Shown: one piece after another, positions 1-9,565 of the stretch | Position numbering within the stretch: the first letter of the stretch is position 1 | Layout: every line of letters begins with the position of its first letter | Assembly (NCBI RefSeq): GCF_037024155.1 | Contig: NZ_JAYKTS010000002.1 | Span: 118,373-182,372 of the forward strand | Direction of reading: 5' to 3' | DNA from: Bacillus sp. 2205SS5-2 | Lineage (GTDB): Bacteria > Bacillota > Bacilli > Bacillales > Bacillaceae_K | DNA length: 64,000 nucleotides | Notes under the pieces: model-generated | Seen by the model: only the letters and a program-made list of their open reading frames with translations | Told to the model about the DNA's origin: nothing | Databases searched by the model: none | Translations under genes and position numbers: made by a program

Positions 1-1478
1 AAATGTCAGGGCGACCAAAACATATTTATAGTATTTATCGAAAAATGGCATTACAAAACAAACAATTTAATGAAATCTATGATCTGCTAGCGGTTCGAAT
101 CATTGTCGATAGCATAAAAGATTGCTACGCTGTTTTGGGAATTATCCATACATGCTGGAAGCCAATGCCAGGACGGTTTAAGGATTATATTGCGATGCCT
201 AAACCTAATATGTATCAGTCATTGCACACGACAGTAATTGGTCCTAAAGGGGATCCTCTCGAAGTTCAAATTCGAACGACGGAAATGCATCAAATTGCCG
301 AATACGGAGTTGCGGCTCATTGGGCATACAAAGAAGGAATCAATAACGACGAAAAGGTGCCAATCGATAAGAAGCTGTCCTGGTTTAGAGAAATTTTAGA
401 ATTCCAAAATGAATCAGCTAATGCTGAAGAATTTATGGAATCCCTCAAAATTGACCTCTTCTCTGACATGGTGTTTGTTTTCACACCAAAGGGAGATGTC
501 CTTGAGTTGCCATCAGGTTCGGTTCCGATTGATTTTTCGTATCGGATTCATTCCGAAATCGGAAATAAAACGATTGGGGCAAAAGTGAACGGTAAGATGG
601 TGACCTTGGATTATAAACTTAAAACAGGCGATATCATTGAAATTCTAACATCTAAACATTCCTATGGCCCAAGTCAAGACTGGTTAAAGCTTGCCCAAAC
701 GTCTCAGGCAAAAAATAAAATTAAACAGTTCTTTAAAAAGCAGCGAAAAGACGAGAACATGGAAAAGGGCAAAGAGCTTGTCGAAAAAGAAATTCGTGCG
801 CTCGACTTTGAAGTGAAACAAGTGTTAACGAACGAGAACATTAAACGTGTTGCTGAAAAATTCAACTTTTCTAATGAAGAAGATATGTATGCCGCTGTTG
901 GCTATAACGGCATTACCGCTGCTCAAATCGCCAACCGATTAACCGAGAAACTTCGAAAACAACGAAACCAAGAAGAAGCGATTGTAGAAGTGAAGGAATT
1001 AAAAGGACAACCTCCGCGTAAGCGTGGAGAAACAGGGGTACAAGTAAAAGGGATTGATAATCTGTTGATTCGTCTATCCCGTTGCTGTAACCCTGTTCCT
1101 GGAGATGAAATTGTTGGTTTTATTACAAAAGGTCGAGGTGTGTCTGTTCATCGTGGAGACTGTCCTAATATCACAACAGATGATGGGGAGAACCGGTTGA
1201 TTCCCGTCGAGTGGGAAAGCGATGCCACGCAAAGAAAAGAATACAATGTCGATATTGAAATTACTGGATATGACCGCAGCGGTCTGTTGAATGAAGTTCT
1301 ACAAGCGGTTAATGAATCAAAAACAACCATTACAGCTGTCAGTGGAAAATCAGATCGAAACAAAATGGCCACGATCGGGATTTCGATGTCTATTCGGAAT
1401 GTGAATCATTTGCAACGAGTAGTGGATCGAATCAAGCAAATTTCAGATATCTATGCAGTAAGAAGGATTATGACGTAA
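1..1478 (+). CDS. rel: RelA/SpoT-family (p)ppGpp synthetase/hydrolase, C-terminal part
   Basis: The gene is cut by the left window edge, so the hydrolase domain and start codon are missing; 491 codons remain. The visible protein opens inside the synthetase domain with [13 protein letters not shown] and continues with [10 protein letters not shown], the [11 protein letters not shown] stretch and YQSLHTT, all conserved in long Rel proteins that make the starvation alarmone (p)ppGpp from ATP and GTP/GDP. A TGS domain follows ([15 protein letters not shown], about residues 155-220 of the visible part), then the Cys-Cys region [13 protein letters not shown] and a C-terminal ACT domain that senses ribosome state. 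dtd follows 12 bases downstream, the usual Bacillus arrangement. Because the N-terminus is absent I cannot judge whether the hydrolase half is intact. Confidence 0.97.
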   Translation, partial: MSGRPKHIYSIYRKMALQNKQFNEIYDLLAVRIIVDSIKDCYAVLGIIHTCWKPMPGRFKDYIAMPKPNMYQSLHTTVIGPKGDPLEVQIRTTEMHQIAEYGVAAHWAYKEGINNDEKVPIDKKLSWFREILEFQNESANAEEFMESLKIDLFSDMVFVFTPKGDVLELPSGSVPIDFSYRIHSEIGNKTIGAKVNGKMVTLDYKLKTGDIIEILTSKHSYGPSQDWLKLAQTSQAKNKIKQFFKKQRKDENMEKGKELVEKEIRALDFEVKQVLTNENIKRVAEKFNFSNEEDMYAAVGYNGITAAQIANRLTEKLRKQRNQEEAIVEVKELKGQPPRKRGETGVQVKGIDNLLIRLSRCCNPVPGDEIVGFITKGRGVSVHRGDCPNITTDDGENRLIPVEWESDATQRKEYNVDIEITGYDRSGLLNEVLQAVNESKTTITAVSGKSDRNKMATIGISMSIRNVNHLQRVVDRIKQISDIYAVRRIMT

Positions 1479-1490
1479 GGAGTTTTCCAA

Positions 1491-1928
1491 TTGAGAGTGG
1501 TGTTACAAAGAAGTAAAGAAGCAAATGTGAAAGTCAATGGGGAAGTCACGGGTCAAATTCAAAGCGGGCTGGTCTTATTAGTGGGGGTCACGCATGAAGA
1601 TAGGATAGAAGATGTTAACTATCTAGCCAATAAAATCACTCATTTACGGATATTTGAAGATGAAGACGGAAAAATGAACGAATCCTTGCTTGATGTTGGA
1701 GGAGAAATTCTTTCTGTTTCACAATTCACATTATATGGTGATTGTAGTAAAGGGCGCAGACCCAATTTTATGAAAGCAGCCAAACCGGACTTTGCCGAAG
1801 AGCGTTACTTACAATTTAATGAGGCATTAAGAGCGGCTGGATTTAAGGTTGAGACTGGAATATTTGGCAAAATGATGGACGTTTCACTGGTGAATGATGG
1901 GCCCGTTACCTTGATACTTGAAAGCTAA
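1491..1928 (+). CDS. dtd: D-aminoacyl-tRNA deacylase (Dtd)
   Basis: The 145-residue protein has the normal length for Dtd, a cytoplasmic proofreading enzyme that removes D-amino acids wrongly attached to tRNA. The two family signatures are visible: SVSQFTLYG near the middle and NDGPVT (the Gly-cisPro motif) near the C-terminus. Translation starts at a TTG, chosen because AAGGAG lies 8 bases upstream and the protein begins [11 protein letters not shown] as in relatives. It is the last gene of the rel-dtd unit; a strong intrinsic terminator follows directly. The order rel-dtd is conserved in Bacillus (dtd was called yrvI). Confidence 0.95.
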   Translation: MRVVLQRSKEANVKVNGEVTGQIQSGLVLLVGVTHEDRIEDVNYLANKITHLRIFEDEDGKMNESLLDVGGEILSVSQFTLYGDCSKGRRPNFMKAAKPDFAEERYLQFNEALRAAGFKVETGIFGKMMDVSLVNDGPVTLILES

Positions 1929-1935
1929 GAAATTA

Positions 1936-1971
1936 AAAAAGGATCGCTTTCCTAAAAAGCGATCCTTTTTT
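1936..1971 (+). terminator. Intrinsic terminator after dtd
   Basis: Perfect inverted repeat AAAAAGGATCGCTTT / AAAGCGATCCTTTTT around a 5-6 base loop, ending in a T run, 8 bases after the dtd stop codon. Confidence 0.9.
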
Positions 1972-1977
1972 GTAAGT

Positions 1978-2006
1978 TTTTTTTGTATATACATTGTTGC
2001 TATTTA
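1978..2006 (+). repeat. Possible decayed left end of the GGCT MITE
   Basis: The stretch TATATACATTGTTGCTATTT closely resembles the left end of the MITE family described elsewhere in this window (TATACATTGTTGCTATTT), but the terminal GGCTC bases have drifted and no right end is recognisable. It may be a remnant or a chance similarity. Confidence 0.3.
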
Positions 2007-2045
2007 AATTACGATCCAATGCAATCCTAAGTGTAAGGAGGAATT

Positions 2046-2213
2046 ATGTTCAAAAAAAGACAATATGTTGCCTCGCAATCGACCTTGTTAACAATTTATC
2101 TTGCAGCAAAAGCAATGTTTCTTGTGAAAACATCCTCATTGAAAGTTGTGAACAAGACCGTTATATACACCAGTTGTGGACATCTCAGTGAATTGCTTAG
2201 AATTCACTGTTAG
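2046..2213 (+). CDS. Short open frame with a strong RBS, convergent with the amidase gene
   Basis: A 55-codon frame starts at an ATG preceded by AAGGAGGAATT, one of the best ribosome-binding sites in the region. The protein begins MFKKRQYVASQSTLLTIYL and has a moderately hydrophobic first half. Its last 26 codons lie antisense to the 3' end of the amidase gene. I do not recognise the family. It could be a small conserved protein, a decayed gene, or a chance frame beside a good Shine-Dalgarno sequence. Conservation in relatives would decide. Confidence 0.3.
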   Translation: MFKKRQYVASQSTLLTIYLAAKAMFLVKTSSLKVVNKTVIYTSCGHLSELLRIHC

Positions 2214-3890
2214 TTCTTCGTTAATATTGCTTAAGAAACCGAGTTCAAGTAGGACAGCGGGACGTTTGTTTTCACGAATCACATGATAATTTCCTTGTCT
2301 AACTCCTCGGTTTTTTGAGGCAATCGCTTTTGATAATTTTGAACTGATGGAGGTTGCAAGGTCTTTTTGATAGCCATGATAATAATAGGCCGTATGACCT
2401 GTGACAGAAGGATCATGGATACTATCGAAGTGGAGAGATAAGAATGCATCGGCTGCGTAATAGTGAGAGAGACTAACGCGTGTCCGTAGAGATACATAAC
2501 TATCGTTTTTTCTTGTTAATACTACTTTCGCTCCTGCTCGTTTTAATTTACTGTATAAAGATTCAGCCGTTTTTAAGGTAATCAGCTTTTCTAAGGTCCC
2601 CCTCGCCCCAATCGTTCCACTATCAATGCCGCCATGACCTGGGTCAAGTAAAATGGTTTTCCCGCTCAGTGAATTTTCATTGGGAGAAGCAGGGGGAGGA
2701 GTAGGATCTGGTTTCTCTGAAGCCGTTTTTGTTGTTACGACCCAGCCGGCTACGTAGCCAATCTTTCCATCTGCTAAAGAAATTTTGAACCAATCGCCCT
2801 CCTTTTGAAGAATGGGGAATTCCTCGCCAGCAAAAACTCTCTTAATGACGGGTTTGTTCACAGATGCTCCTGCACGAATATTTGTCCCGTTATAAATAAT
2901 TTGAACGTTGCCTTTCGATGTACTAGGTCTGTCTGCTGGTGATGAAGGTTTCTCGTTTGAGTAAGATTTTTGTAAGTACCATCCCGCTACCCAACCGGAT
3001 TCCTTCTCAGATAACTGGATTTTTGCCCAATTACTTTGCTCGTCTAATATTTTATATTTTTCGCCATTTGAGACGCTTCGGATGATCTGTCCGTTCAAAG
3101 ATCCTTGATTCCGGACATTTAATTTATTCACGGTCACTGTTCCATATAGTGCGTTCGTTGTCGGTTCTTGAGGAGGAGGGGCTGTCTCTTTTTTTACATA
3201 TTGAATAAAAGAGGAAGACACCCATGCAGTACTAGTTCCGTACTGAATTTCCACCCAATCTTTCTGACCTCTCAAGACATAAACTGTATTCCCTTTTTGA
3301 ACTGTTCCGAGAATACTTCCTCTCAAGCTTGGTTCATTACGAACGTTCAACCTGTCGACCGTAATGATGGCTTTTTGATTGATCTTATTCGTGTGAACTG
3401 GAGGTGCTTCCGACTGCGTTTGGCGATTAACGTAATCTCTATGAACCCAGCCTTTTTCATTTTTAAAAACAATATGTAGCCAGGATCCTTCTTCTTTAAT
3501 AATTTCGACCTTATCACCTTTATAGAGGGATCCGATTATGCTAAAATTGGTTCCTGCTCCAGAGCGGATTCGTAGACCATTTTCTTTTATGTAGCCAAAT
3601 AAAGCGGGAGACGTTTCTATTTTTTTTGTAATTGAGACGAGCCAGCTTGCCACCCAGCCTTTTTTGCCTCGAGAAACTTCAATTTGAGTCCAATCATCTT
3701 TCTGATTTAAGACCCCATAGGATTGTCCTTTTCTCACCGTTCCAATTACCTTATACGTTAATCCTGGACCACTTCGAACATTTAAATTTTCCGTGTTCAC
3801 GGTGACAGAGTCTGCTCCGTATGTAGGAGTGGGCAATAAGCTCCCAAATAAAACGAAGAGACAGATGACGAGTAAACTTTTGTTTTTCAT
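2136..3890 (-). CDS. N-acetylmuramoyl-L-alanine amidase with five SH3b domains
   Basis: A 584-residue exported cell-wall hydrolase resembling B. subtilis YrvJ. It opens with a signal peptide (MKNKSLLVICLFVLFGSLL, then a likely cut near TYGA). Five bacterial SH3 repeats follow, each with the LNVR/LRIR...GW(V) pattern, which would bind peptidoglycan. The C-terminal third is an Amidase_3 domain cleaving the bond between N-acetylmuramic acid and L-alanine; zinc and catalytic positions are visible in LDPGHGGIDSG, the E of GTLEK, SLHFDS and LLELGFLSN. The ATG at 3890 is chosen over an in-frame GTG three codons upstream because AGGAGG sits 8 bases before it and would overlap the GTG. The gene faces against its neighbours and is probably monocistronic. 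Confidence 0.93.
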   Translation of the reverse strand: MKNKSLLVICLFVLFGSLLPTPTYGADSVTVNTENLNVRSGPGLTYKVIGTVRKGQSYGVLNQKDDWTQIEVSRGKKGWVASWLVSITKKIETSPALFGYIKENGLRIRSGAGTNFSIIGSLYKGDKVEIIKEEGSWLHIVFKNEKGWVHRDYVNRQTQSEAPPVHTNKINQKAIITVDRLNVRNEPSLRGSILGTVQKGNTVYVLRGQKDWVEIQYGTSTAWVSSSFIQYVKKETAPPPQEPTTNALYGTVTVNKLNVRNQGSLNGQIIRSVSNGEKYKILDEQSNWAKIQLSEKESGWVAGWYLQKSYSNEKPSSPADRPSTSKGNVQIIYNGTNIRAGASVNKPVIKRVFAGEEFPILQKEGDWFKISLADGKIGYVAGWVVTTKTASEKPDPTPPPASPNENSLSGKTILLDPGHGGIDSGTIGARGTLEKLITLKTAESLYSKLKRAGAKVVLTRKNDSYVSLRTRVSLSHYYAADAFLSLHFDSIHDPSVTGHTAYYYHGYQKDLATSISSKLSKAIASKNRGVRQGNYHVIRENKRPAVLLELGFLSNINEELTVNSKQFTEMSTTGVYNGLVHNFQ

Positions 3891-4073
3891 TCTTAGCACC
3901 TCCTAATTTCCTACTCTATTGTATATGTAATAGTTCATAATGCCTACCGTTATGATAGGGATTCTACCATAATAATTTCGATAGATATAGGAAAAATCCT
4001 TTTTCTGTTTAATATGAAAGAAAACAGGAGTGATTGGAGAGGATAAGAGTAAGAGAAGTGAAAGGGTGAAAAT

Positions 4074-4250
4074 ATGAGATCAAGTGATAAGCAAACAATC
4101 AATCAGGCTGGTAGTGGCCAAGTATTTGGCGTTGACTTCCACCATTTTTTAGCAAAAGAAAGTGCAGCGACATCAGTAGAACTTGCATCAGAATTTGGAT
4201 TATCGCTAAGGGAAGTAAGAGCATTAAAAAAGAAGTTGGAACGAGGGTAG
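4074..4250 (+). CDS. yrzK: YrzK-like small protein, possible helix-turn-helix
   Basis: A 58-codon gene with AAAGGGTG upstream of its ATG. The protein starts MRSSDKQTINQAGSGQVFG; its second half (SVELASEFGLSLREVRALKKKLE) looks like a helix-turn-helix followed by a basic helix, as in a sigma-factor region or small DNA-binding protein. B. subtilis has a gene of this size, yrzK, between yrvJ and hisS, so position supports the name, but I assign it from location and general look rather than from a remembered alignment. The function is unknown. Confidence 0.65.
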   Translation: MRSSDKQTINQAGSGQVFGVDFHHFLAKESAATSVELASEFGLSLREVRALKKKLERG

Positions 4251-4334
4251 AATAAACATTCTCTATTCTTATACTTTGTTGAGATAGAAATTAATACTGA
4301 ATTGGATTATTTCTATTGGCTATGATTAGTTCGA

Positions 4335-4526
4335 ATATCATAACGAAGCAGGCATCACCTCCGAGTTTTTCATTTGCCTGACGCCGGAGGGTGAGCCACT
4401 TCCGCTTTTCGTGATCCAGCTGCAGTGGCTAGGGACTCGGGCATTTGTCAGCCCACTACGTGAATCGGGATTCACTACGTGTTCTGCCAGATGCCTGCCG
4501 TCCCTGTGCAGCCACTTCCGCTTTTC
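4335..4526 (+). repeat. Hairpin repeat pair: partial A2 unit followed by a full A1 unit
   Basis: Two head-to-tail members of the hairpin repeat family. 4335-4410 is a truncated A2-type unit ending in AGCCACTTCCGCTTTTC; 4411-4526 is a full A1 unit with AGTGGCT...AGCCACT ends, GGGAC/GTCCC and GGCAT/ATGCC inner stems and a TGAATC/GATTCA tip. The orientation is opposite to the array at 50.3 kb. It lies between yrzK and the hisS T-box leader. An open frame on the minus strand here is only the repeat read through. Confidence 0.85.
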
Positions 4527-4574
4527 ATAAATTAAACTTGACAATGAAAGTCCACCTTCGTATGATTATAGAAA

Positions 4575-4843
4575 CAAAATGACATTAAAACCAATGACGG
4601 AGCACAGTAGCTTAGAAGCACATGAAAAGAGAGGAAATGGCTTGGCTGAAAACATTTCTACATGATGCCTTAGTGAATGAACACTTCTTAGGTTTCTTTC
4701 TGAAACAACGATTGAGTTTATTAGGAAAGAACGTTGCAGGCGTTAACTGTTTAAGAGGAAGCATTCTGCTTCAATTAGGGTGGCACCGCGGGTAAAAAAC
4801 TCTCGTCCCTTGTTTCATACAAGGGAGACGGGAGTTTTTTTTA
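4575..4843 (+). ncRNA. T-box leader of hisS-aspS
   Basis: The conserved T-box AGGGTGGCACCGCGGG is at 4777-4792, followed by a terminator (ACTCTCGTCCC... / GGGAGACGGGAGT, T run, 4799-4842) whose 5' side can instead pair with the T-box. Upstream, AGTAGCTTAG and AGAGAGG...GGCTGAAA fit Stem I. The likely specifier is the CAC in GAACACTTC (about 4679-4684), a histidine codon, so uncharged tRNA-His would allow read-through into hisS and aspS. The 5' boundary is approximate. Confidence 0.92.
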
Positions 4844-4875
4844 TTTGGTTATTTTATGTTAGGAGGAAATCGATT

Positions 4876-6144
4876 ATGGTGAAAATTCCAAGAGGTACTC
4901 AAGATATTTTGCCTGGTACAGTTGAAAAGTGGCAATACATAGAGAGTACGGCGAAAGAACTGTGTAGATTATACCAATACCAGGAAATTCGCACACCGGT
5001 TTTTGAGCATGCTGAATTGTTTTTAAGAGGAGTTGGCGATACAACTGATATCGTCCAAAAAGAAATGTACGTATTCAAAGACCGAGGAAACCGAGATCTT
5101 GCTTTACGCCCTGAAGGGACAGCATCAGTTGTCCGGTCCTTCGTTGAAAATAAGATGTTTGGCGATGCTAACCAGCCCGTCAAATTGTTTTATACAGGTC
5201 CTATGTTTCGCTACGAGCGTCCTCAAGCAGGACGTTACCGCCAATTTGTTCAATTTGGTGTTGAAGCGTTAGGAAGTGAGGATCCAGCAATTGATGCAGA
5301 AGTTATTGCACTAGCAATGAGTCTCTATCAAACACTTGGATTGAAACAGTTAAAGCTTGTGATTAATTCATTAGGCGATACGGAAAGCCGTACGGCTCAT
5401 CGTGATGCACTTGTGGCACACTTTCAACCACGAATAGGAGAGTTTTGTACGGATTGCCAAAATCGATTAGATAAAAATCCATTACGGATTCTAGACTGTA
5501 AAAAAGATCGGGATCATGAACTCATGTGTTCCGCTCCATCGATTTTGAATTTCTTAAATGAGGAGTCTCATGCTTATTTTGAGAAAGTCCAAAGCTACTT
5601 AAAGAGTATGGATGTGGCGTTTACAATCGATCCAACATTGGTTCGTGGCTTAGATTACTATAATCACACGGCTTTTGAAATCATGAGCGATGCAGAAGGA
5701 TTTGGTGCGATTACGACCTTATGCGGTGGTGGTCGATACAATGGGTTGGTCGAGATGATTGGGGGGCCAAATACAGCTGGAATTGGATTTGCCTTAAGTA
5801 TCGAACGGTTATTAGCCGCACTTGAAGCTGAAAATATAGATCTACCTATTGAACAGAAAGTAGACTGCTATTTTGTTTCATTAGGTGAGGATGCAAAGGA
5901 CTATAGTGTCAAGCTACTGCACCAACTCCGTCAAGCGGGTTTTTCAGCTGATAAAGATTATTTAGACCGGAAAACAAAAGCACAGTTTAAAGCAGCGGAT
6001 CGAGTCAATGCAGAATATGTGGCTATCCTAGGGGAAGAAGAACTTGCGGAGAAGAAAGTGAAAGTGAAAGATATGGAAAGCGGCGAGCAAATTCAACTTG
6101 ACCTAGAAGCATTTGTCCACCAGTTTTCACAGCTACACAACTAA
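4876..6144 (+). CDS. hisS: Histidyl-tRNA synthetase
   Basis: A 422-residue class II aminoacyl-tRNA synthetase that charges tRNA-His. The start is the ATG at 4876 ([12 protein letters not shown]) behind AGGAGGAAATCG; a longer frame beginning at 4780 runs through the T-box and terminator and is not used. Visible are class II motif 2 ([14 protein letters not shown]), the histidine-specific VRGLDYYN beginning at residue 256, and GGGRYNGL. The C-terminal anticodon-binding domain includes [15 protein letters not shown]. aspS follows after 14 bases, so both are expressed from one T-box-controlled transcript. Confidence 0.98.
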   Translation: MVKIPRGTQDILPGTVEKWQYIESTAKELCRLYQYQEIRTPVFEHAELFLRGVGDTTDIVQKEMYVFKDRGNRDLALRPEGTASVVRSFVENKMFGDANQPVKLFYTGPMFRYERPQAGRYRQFVQFGVEALGSEDPAIDAEVIALAMSLYQTLGLKQLKLVINSLGDTESRTAHRDALVAHFQPRIGEFCTDCQNRLDKNPLRILDCKKDRDHELMCSAPSILNFLNEESHAYFEKVQSYLKSMDVAFTIDPTLVRGLDYYNHTAFEIMSDAEGFGAITTLCGGGRYNGLVEMIGGPNTAGIGFALSIERLLAALEAENIDLPIEQKVDCYFVSLGEDAKDYSVKLLHQLRQAGFSADKDYLDRKTKAQFKAADRVNAEYVAILGEEELAEKKVKVKDMESGEQIQLDLEAFVHQFSQLHN

Positions 6145-6158
6145 AGGAGGAGAAAAAT

Positions 6159-7925
6159 ATGAGCGAGCGTACAAATTGCGGAGTCATTTCGGAACAACAT
6201 ATAGGGGAAAAACTTTTGCTTAAAGGATGGGTTCAAAAGCGTCGTGATCTTGGAGGGTTAATATTTGTTGACCTCCGTGACCGGACTGGGATTGTCCAAG
6301 CTGTCTTTAACCCTAAAGTTTCACAAGCGGCTCTTGAAACGGCAGAAAAAGTGAGAAATGAGTATGTGGTTCACATTGAAGGCACGGTAGTCAAACGTTC
6401 AGATGGGGCAATTAACCCAGCTTTAAAAACGGGGGCAATTGAAATCCAGGTGGAGAAAATCCAAATAATCAATGAGTCTAAAACACCTCCATTTATGATT
6501 GAAGATGCTACCGAAGTATCTGAAGACCTTCGTTTGAAATATCGTTACTTAGATCTCCGACGTCCCGTTATGTTTGAAACCTTTAAAATGCGTCATCAAG
6601 TGACGAAATCCATTCGTCACTTCCTAGATGATCAAGGGTTTATGGATGTGGAAACTCCGATGCTAACGAAAAGTACACCAGAGGGAGCAAGAGATTATTT
6701 AGTTCCAAGTCGAGTTCACGAAGGTGAGTTTTATGCCCTTCCTCAGAGTCCGCAAATCTTTAAACAATTGCTGATGGTGTCCGGATTTGAACGCTATTAT
6801 CAAATTGCCAGATGTTTCAGGGATGAAGATTTACGTGCAGATCGTCAACCAGAATTTACGCAAATTGATATCGAAATGAGTTTCTTAGAGCAAGAAGAAA
6901 TCATCACACTGATGGAAAGCATGATGCATAAATTGATGAAGGAAGTCAAAGGTATCGATGTTCGTTTTCCATTCCCTAGAATGACCTATGATGAAGCGAT
7001 GAATCGTTACGGATCGGATAAACCAGACACACGCTTTGAAATGGAATTAATCGATGTGGCTGAAGTTGTAAAAGATTCAGGCTTCAAGGTGTTCACGAGC
7101 ACGATTGAAAACGGCGGCCAAGTCAAACTTCTCAATGTAAAAGGAGCGGCAGCGAAATATTCACGTAAAGACATCGATGCATTAACGGAATTTGTTTCTC
7201 GCTACGGGGCAAAAGGACTTGCTTGGTTAAAAGTAGAAGAAGAAGGCTTAAAAGGACCAATTACGAAGTTTTTTACAGAGGAAGAGCAAAAGGGTCTGCT
7301 AAACATTGCTTCGTGTGAGGCGGGTGATCTACTATTATTTGTTGCAGATAAAAAGTCGGTGGTGGCAGATGCACTTGGTGCACTTCGTAGTAAACTAGCA
7401 AAGGATCTTAAACTAATTGATTATAGTAAGTTTAACTTCTTATGGGTGACTGATTGGCCACTCTTAGAGTACGACGAAGAAGATGGCCGTTATTATGCGG
7501 CTCACCATCCGTTTACTATGCCGGTTCGCGAAGATCTACCTTTATTAGAAACCTCTCCTGAGCAAGTCAAAGCAGAGGCTTATGATCTAGTTCTGAACGG
7601 GTATGAACTAGGTGGAGGAAGTCTTCGTATATATGAAAGAGACATTCAAGAAAAAATGTTTGAGGTACTAGGATTTTCGAAAGAAGAAGCAAAAGCACAG
7701 TTTGGTTTCCTATTAGAAGCGTTTGAATACGGAACGCCTCCACATGGTGGAATTGCTTTAGGACTTGATCGTTTAGTTATGCTACTAGCTGGTCGCACCA
7801 ATTTACGTGATACGATAGCTTTTCCAAAAACCGCAAGCGCAAGCTGTCAGCTAACGAATGCACCAAGTGAAGTAAGCGAGAGTCAACTGCAAGATTTACA
7901 TTTGTCATTAAATGTAGAAAAATAG
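6159..7925 (+). CDS. aspS: Aspartyl-tRNA synthetase
   Basis: A 588-residue bacterial-type AspRS of normal length. Order of parts: N-terminal OB-fold anticodon-binding domain ([20 protein letters not shown]), class II catalytic core with motif 2 ([18 protein letters not shown]), the bacterial GAD insertion in the middle, and motif 3 ([16 protein letters not shown]) near the C-terminus. AAAGGAGG precedes the ATG. It is co-transcribed with hisS and controlled by the same T-box leader. 6S RNA lies downstream on the same strand. Confidence 0.98.
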   Translation: MSERTNCGVISEQHIGEKLLLKGWVQKRRDLGGLIFVDLRDRTGIVQAVFNPKVSQAALETAEKVRNEYVVHIEGTVVKRSDGAINPALKTGAIEIQVEKIQIINESKTPPFMIEDATEVSEDLRLKYRYLDLRRPVMFETFKMRHQVTKSIRHFLDDQGFMDVETPMLTKSTPEGARDYLVPSRVHEGEFYALPQSPQIFKQLLMVSGFERYYQIARCFRDEDLRADRQPEFTQIDIEMSFLEQEEIITLMESMMHKLMKEVKGIDVRFPFPRMTYDEAMNRYGSDKPDTRFEMELIDVAEVVKDSGFKVFTSTIENGGQVKLLNVKGAAAKYSRKDIDALTEFVSRYGAKGLAWLKVEEEGLKGPITKFFTEEEQKGLLNIASCEAGDLLLFVADKKSVVADALGALRSKLAKDLKLIDYSKFNFLWVTDWPLLEYDEEDGRYYAAHHPFTMPVREDLPLLETSPEQVKAEAYDLVLNGYELGGGSLRIYERDIQEKMFEVLGFSKEEAKAQFGFLLEAFEYGTPPHGGIALGLDRLVMLLAGRTNLRDTIAFPKTASASCQLTNAPSEVSESQLQDLHLSLNVEK

Positions 7926-7950
7926 AGAACTATTTCCAGTATCTCCTTCG

Positions 7951-7979
7951 TTGAATCCAAATGTAAAATATGATAAGAT
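7951..7979 (+). promoter_or_regulatory. Candidate sigma-A promoter of 6S RNA
   Basis: TTGAAT (7951-7956), 17 bases, TAAGAT (7974-7979), which would place the start a few bases before the closing stem of the 6S RNA. A second possible -10, TACAAT, overlaps at 7979-7984. Confidence 0.45.
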
Positions 7980-7990
7980 ACAATTACAAG

Positions 7991-8181
7991 TAGAAGTCCT
8001 GATGTGTTCGTTGTATTATCTATAAGTTTTGACCGAACATTTCTAACTTTGGGAGTCTCCGTTTTTAAATAGCGTACATGCCTCCTGCGGGAGGACGTAC
8101 AACGTTTAGAACAAGACACCCACCTGCCGAGAGCGGGTTCAAAACGTTAGTATCTCAGCGACGGCACGATTGGGACTTCTA
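7991..8181 (+). ncRNA. ssrS: 6S RNA (SsrS type)
   Basis: An approximately 190-nt RNA closed by AGAAGTCC (7992-7999) pairing with GGGACTTCT (8172-8180). The 5' end AAGTCCTGATGTGTT matches the start I recall for B. subtilis 6S-1 RNA (bsrA), which also lies between aspS and yrvM. The middle can form the long, bulged double strand with GC-rich hairpins (CTCCTGCGGGAGG) typical of 6S RNA, which mimics an open promoter and binds sigma-A RNA polymerase in stationary phase. The assignment rests on position, size and terminal sequence. Confidence 0.85.
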
Positions 8182-8199
8182 TACCTTATATGAGTATTC

Positions 8200-8229
8200 A
8201 GCTTCTTGAATTTCAAGGAGCTTTTTTTT
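8200..8229 (+). terminator. Terminator after 6S RNA
   Basis: AGCTTCTTGAA / TTCAAGGAGCT stem followed by nine T residues. Confidence 0.85.
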
Positions 8230-8233
8230 ATTT

Positions 8234-8575
8234 GGCTCTTTTCGTAAATTTTGTTGCCACTAGCACAAAGAATAAACAGGCAGAAAGATTTTTTCGATGT
8301 ATTTCGTACTATTTATTTAGAAATCAAAAATTTTCGCTAGGAAAGACTGTTTTCCACGCTACATACATTCCGTTAATAGGTGAGGTTTTGGTGCTTATTT
8401 TCTCTGTTTTAGATGAAAACTCTAGTAGAATGGAGTATTTCACCTAATTGTAGATTCCATCGATTATTTTGTTGTTTATATTCATCGAAAATAGACGAAA
8501 AGGACCCCGAAGCAAAGCTATCTAACAGTTTTAAACTGAATAATCTTCGAGAAAACAGCCTTACGAAAAGAGCAT
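8234..8575 (+). repeat. Decayed, enlarged MITE copy
   Basis: Begins GGCTCTTTTCGTAAATTTTGTTGCC like the MITE left end and ends near GAAAACAGCC (8560); an inverted left-end sequence ACGAAAAGAGC follows at 8562-8572. The 3' half resembles the MITE body (ATTTCACCTAATT..., ATAGACGAAAA, AAAGCTAT). About 150-180 bases of extra sequence sit in the middle. No target duplication was found. The short frames across it have no RBS or recognisable product, so I call no gene here. Confidence 0.5.
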
Positions 8576-8767
8576 TTTTCAAATGTCAATCCGCAACAGG
8601 AACTTGAGATTCCTGTGAATTCTGCAATTTAGCTGGCTCTTCAGATTGCGATGGTTCTCTGTCTCATAGTTGTATTATCTCATAGAAAACCGATCGGGTT
8701 ATATTGCTTTTGACCCAAAATTAAGCTATTCTAATTAAATGAAACTATAAGCTTGGAGTTGGTTTTT

Positions 8768-9529
8768 TTGTTACATCAATTTTCACGAAATGAATTAGCA
8801 ATTGGAAAAGAAGGTATACAAACATTAAAAAATAGTACCGTTGCCGTATTAGGCATTGGTGGCGTAGGTTCTTTCGCTGCCGAAGCTCTTGCTCGTTCGG
8901 GTGTCGGTCGATTAGTTCTTGTTGACAAAGATGACGTTGATATTACGAATGTGAACAGGCAAATTCACGCATTAATGTCCACAGTCGGTCAACAAAAAGT
9001 AGAATTAATGAAGGATCGTGTTCTTGATATTAATCCAGAGTGCGAAGTGATAGCACTTAAGATGTTTTATACAGAAGAAACGTACGAACAATTTTTTAGT
9101 CAAGGAATTGATTTTGTTGTCGATGCTTCTGACACCATTTCTTATAAGCTCCATTTAATGAAAGAATGTCTAAAGAGAGACATCCCCATTATTGCGAGCA
9201 TGGGAGCAGCGAATAAAAATGATCCGACCCGTTTTAAGATTGCCGATATTTCTGAAACACATACAGACCCAATCGCAAAAGTTATTCGGACTCGCTTGCG
9301 AAAAGATGGTATTACTAAAGGTATTCCAGTTGTATTCTCGGATGAAAGTCCGATTGTGATTCGCGAGGATATTCGTCAAGAAGTCGGAAATGACCAGGCA
9401 GAAATTCGTAAAGCAAAAATGCCCCCTTCCTCGAATGCCTTTGTTCCTTCTGTTGCTGGACTTATTGCTGCAAGCCATGTCATTAATACAATGTTAAAAG
9501 AAATCAAAATGACAAGAGTCAACGATTAA
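8768..9529 (+). CDS. tcdA: tRNA threonylcarbamoyladenosine dehydratase
   Basis: A 253-residue E1-like (ThiF/MoeB fold) enzyme that uses ATP to convert t6A at position 37 of ANN-decoding tRNAs to its cyclic form ct6A; called YrvM in B. subtilis and YgdL/TcdA in E. coli. The nucleotide-binding GIGGVGS loop is near residue 30, with the adenylation-domain VDKDDVDITNVNRQIH stretch after it. I start at TTG 8768 (MLHQFSRNELAIG) because GGAG lies about 9 bases upstream and the length matches the family; an upstream in-frame TTG at 8753 overlaps that RBS. Monocistronic, followed by a terminator. Confidence 0.92.
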   Translation: MLHQFSRNELAIGKEGIQTLKNSTVAVLGIGGVGSFAAEALARSGVGRLVLVDKDDVDITNVNRQIHALMSTVGQQKVELMKDRVLDINPECEVIALKMFYTEETYEQFFSQGIDFVVDASDTISYKLHLMKECLKRDIPIIASMGAANKNDPTRFKIADISETHTDPIAKVIRTRLRKDGITKGIPVVFSDESPIVIREDIRQEVGNDQAEIRKAKMPPSSNAFVPSVAGLIAASHVINTMLKEIKMTRVND

Positions 9530-9555
9530 ACCACTGGTCTCTCAGTGGTTTTTTA
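9528..9555 (+). terminator. Terminator after tcdA
   Basis: ACCACTG / CAGTGGT stem and T run, overlapping the tcdA stop codon. Confidence 0.85.
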
Positions 9556-9565
9556 CTTTTAAAGT

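Noticed and set aside
4338..4544. 68-codon minus-strand frame before hisS
   Set aside because: Lies entirely within the hairpin repeat pair.
8190..8607. 85- and 64-codon frames after the 6S RNA
   Set aside because: They begin in the terminator or a decayed MITE, are very rich in aromatic residues as AT-rich noise is, and lack an RBS.
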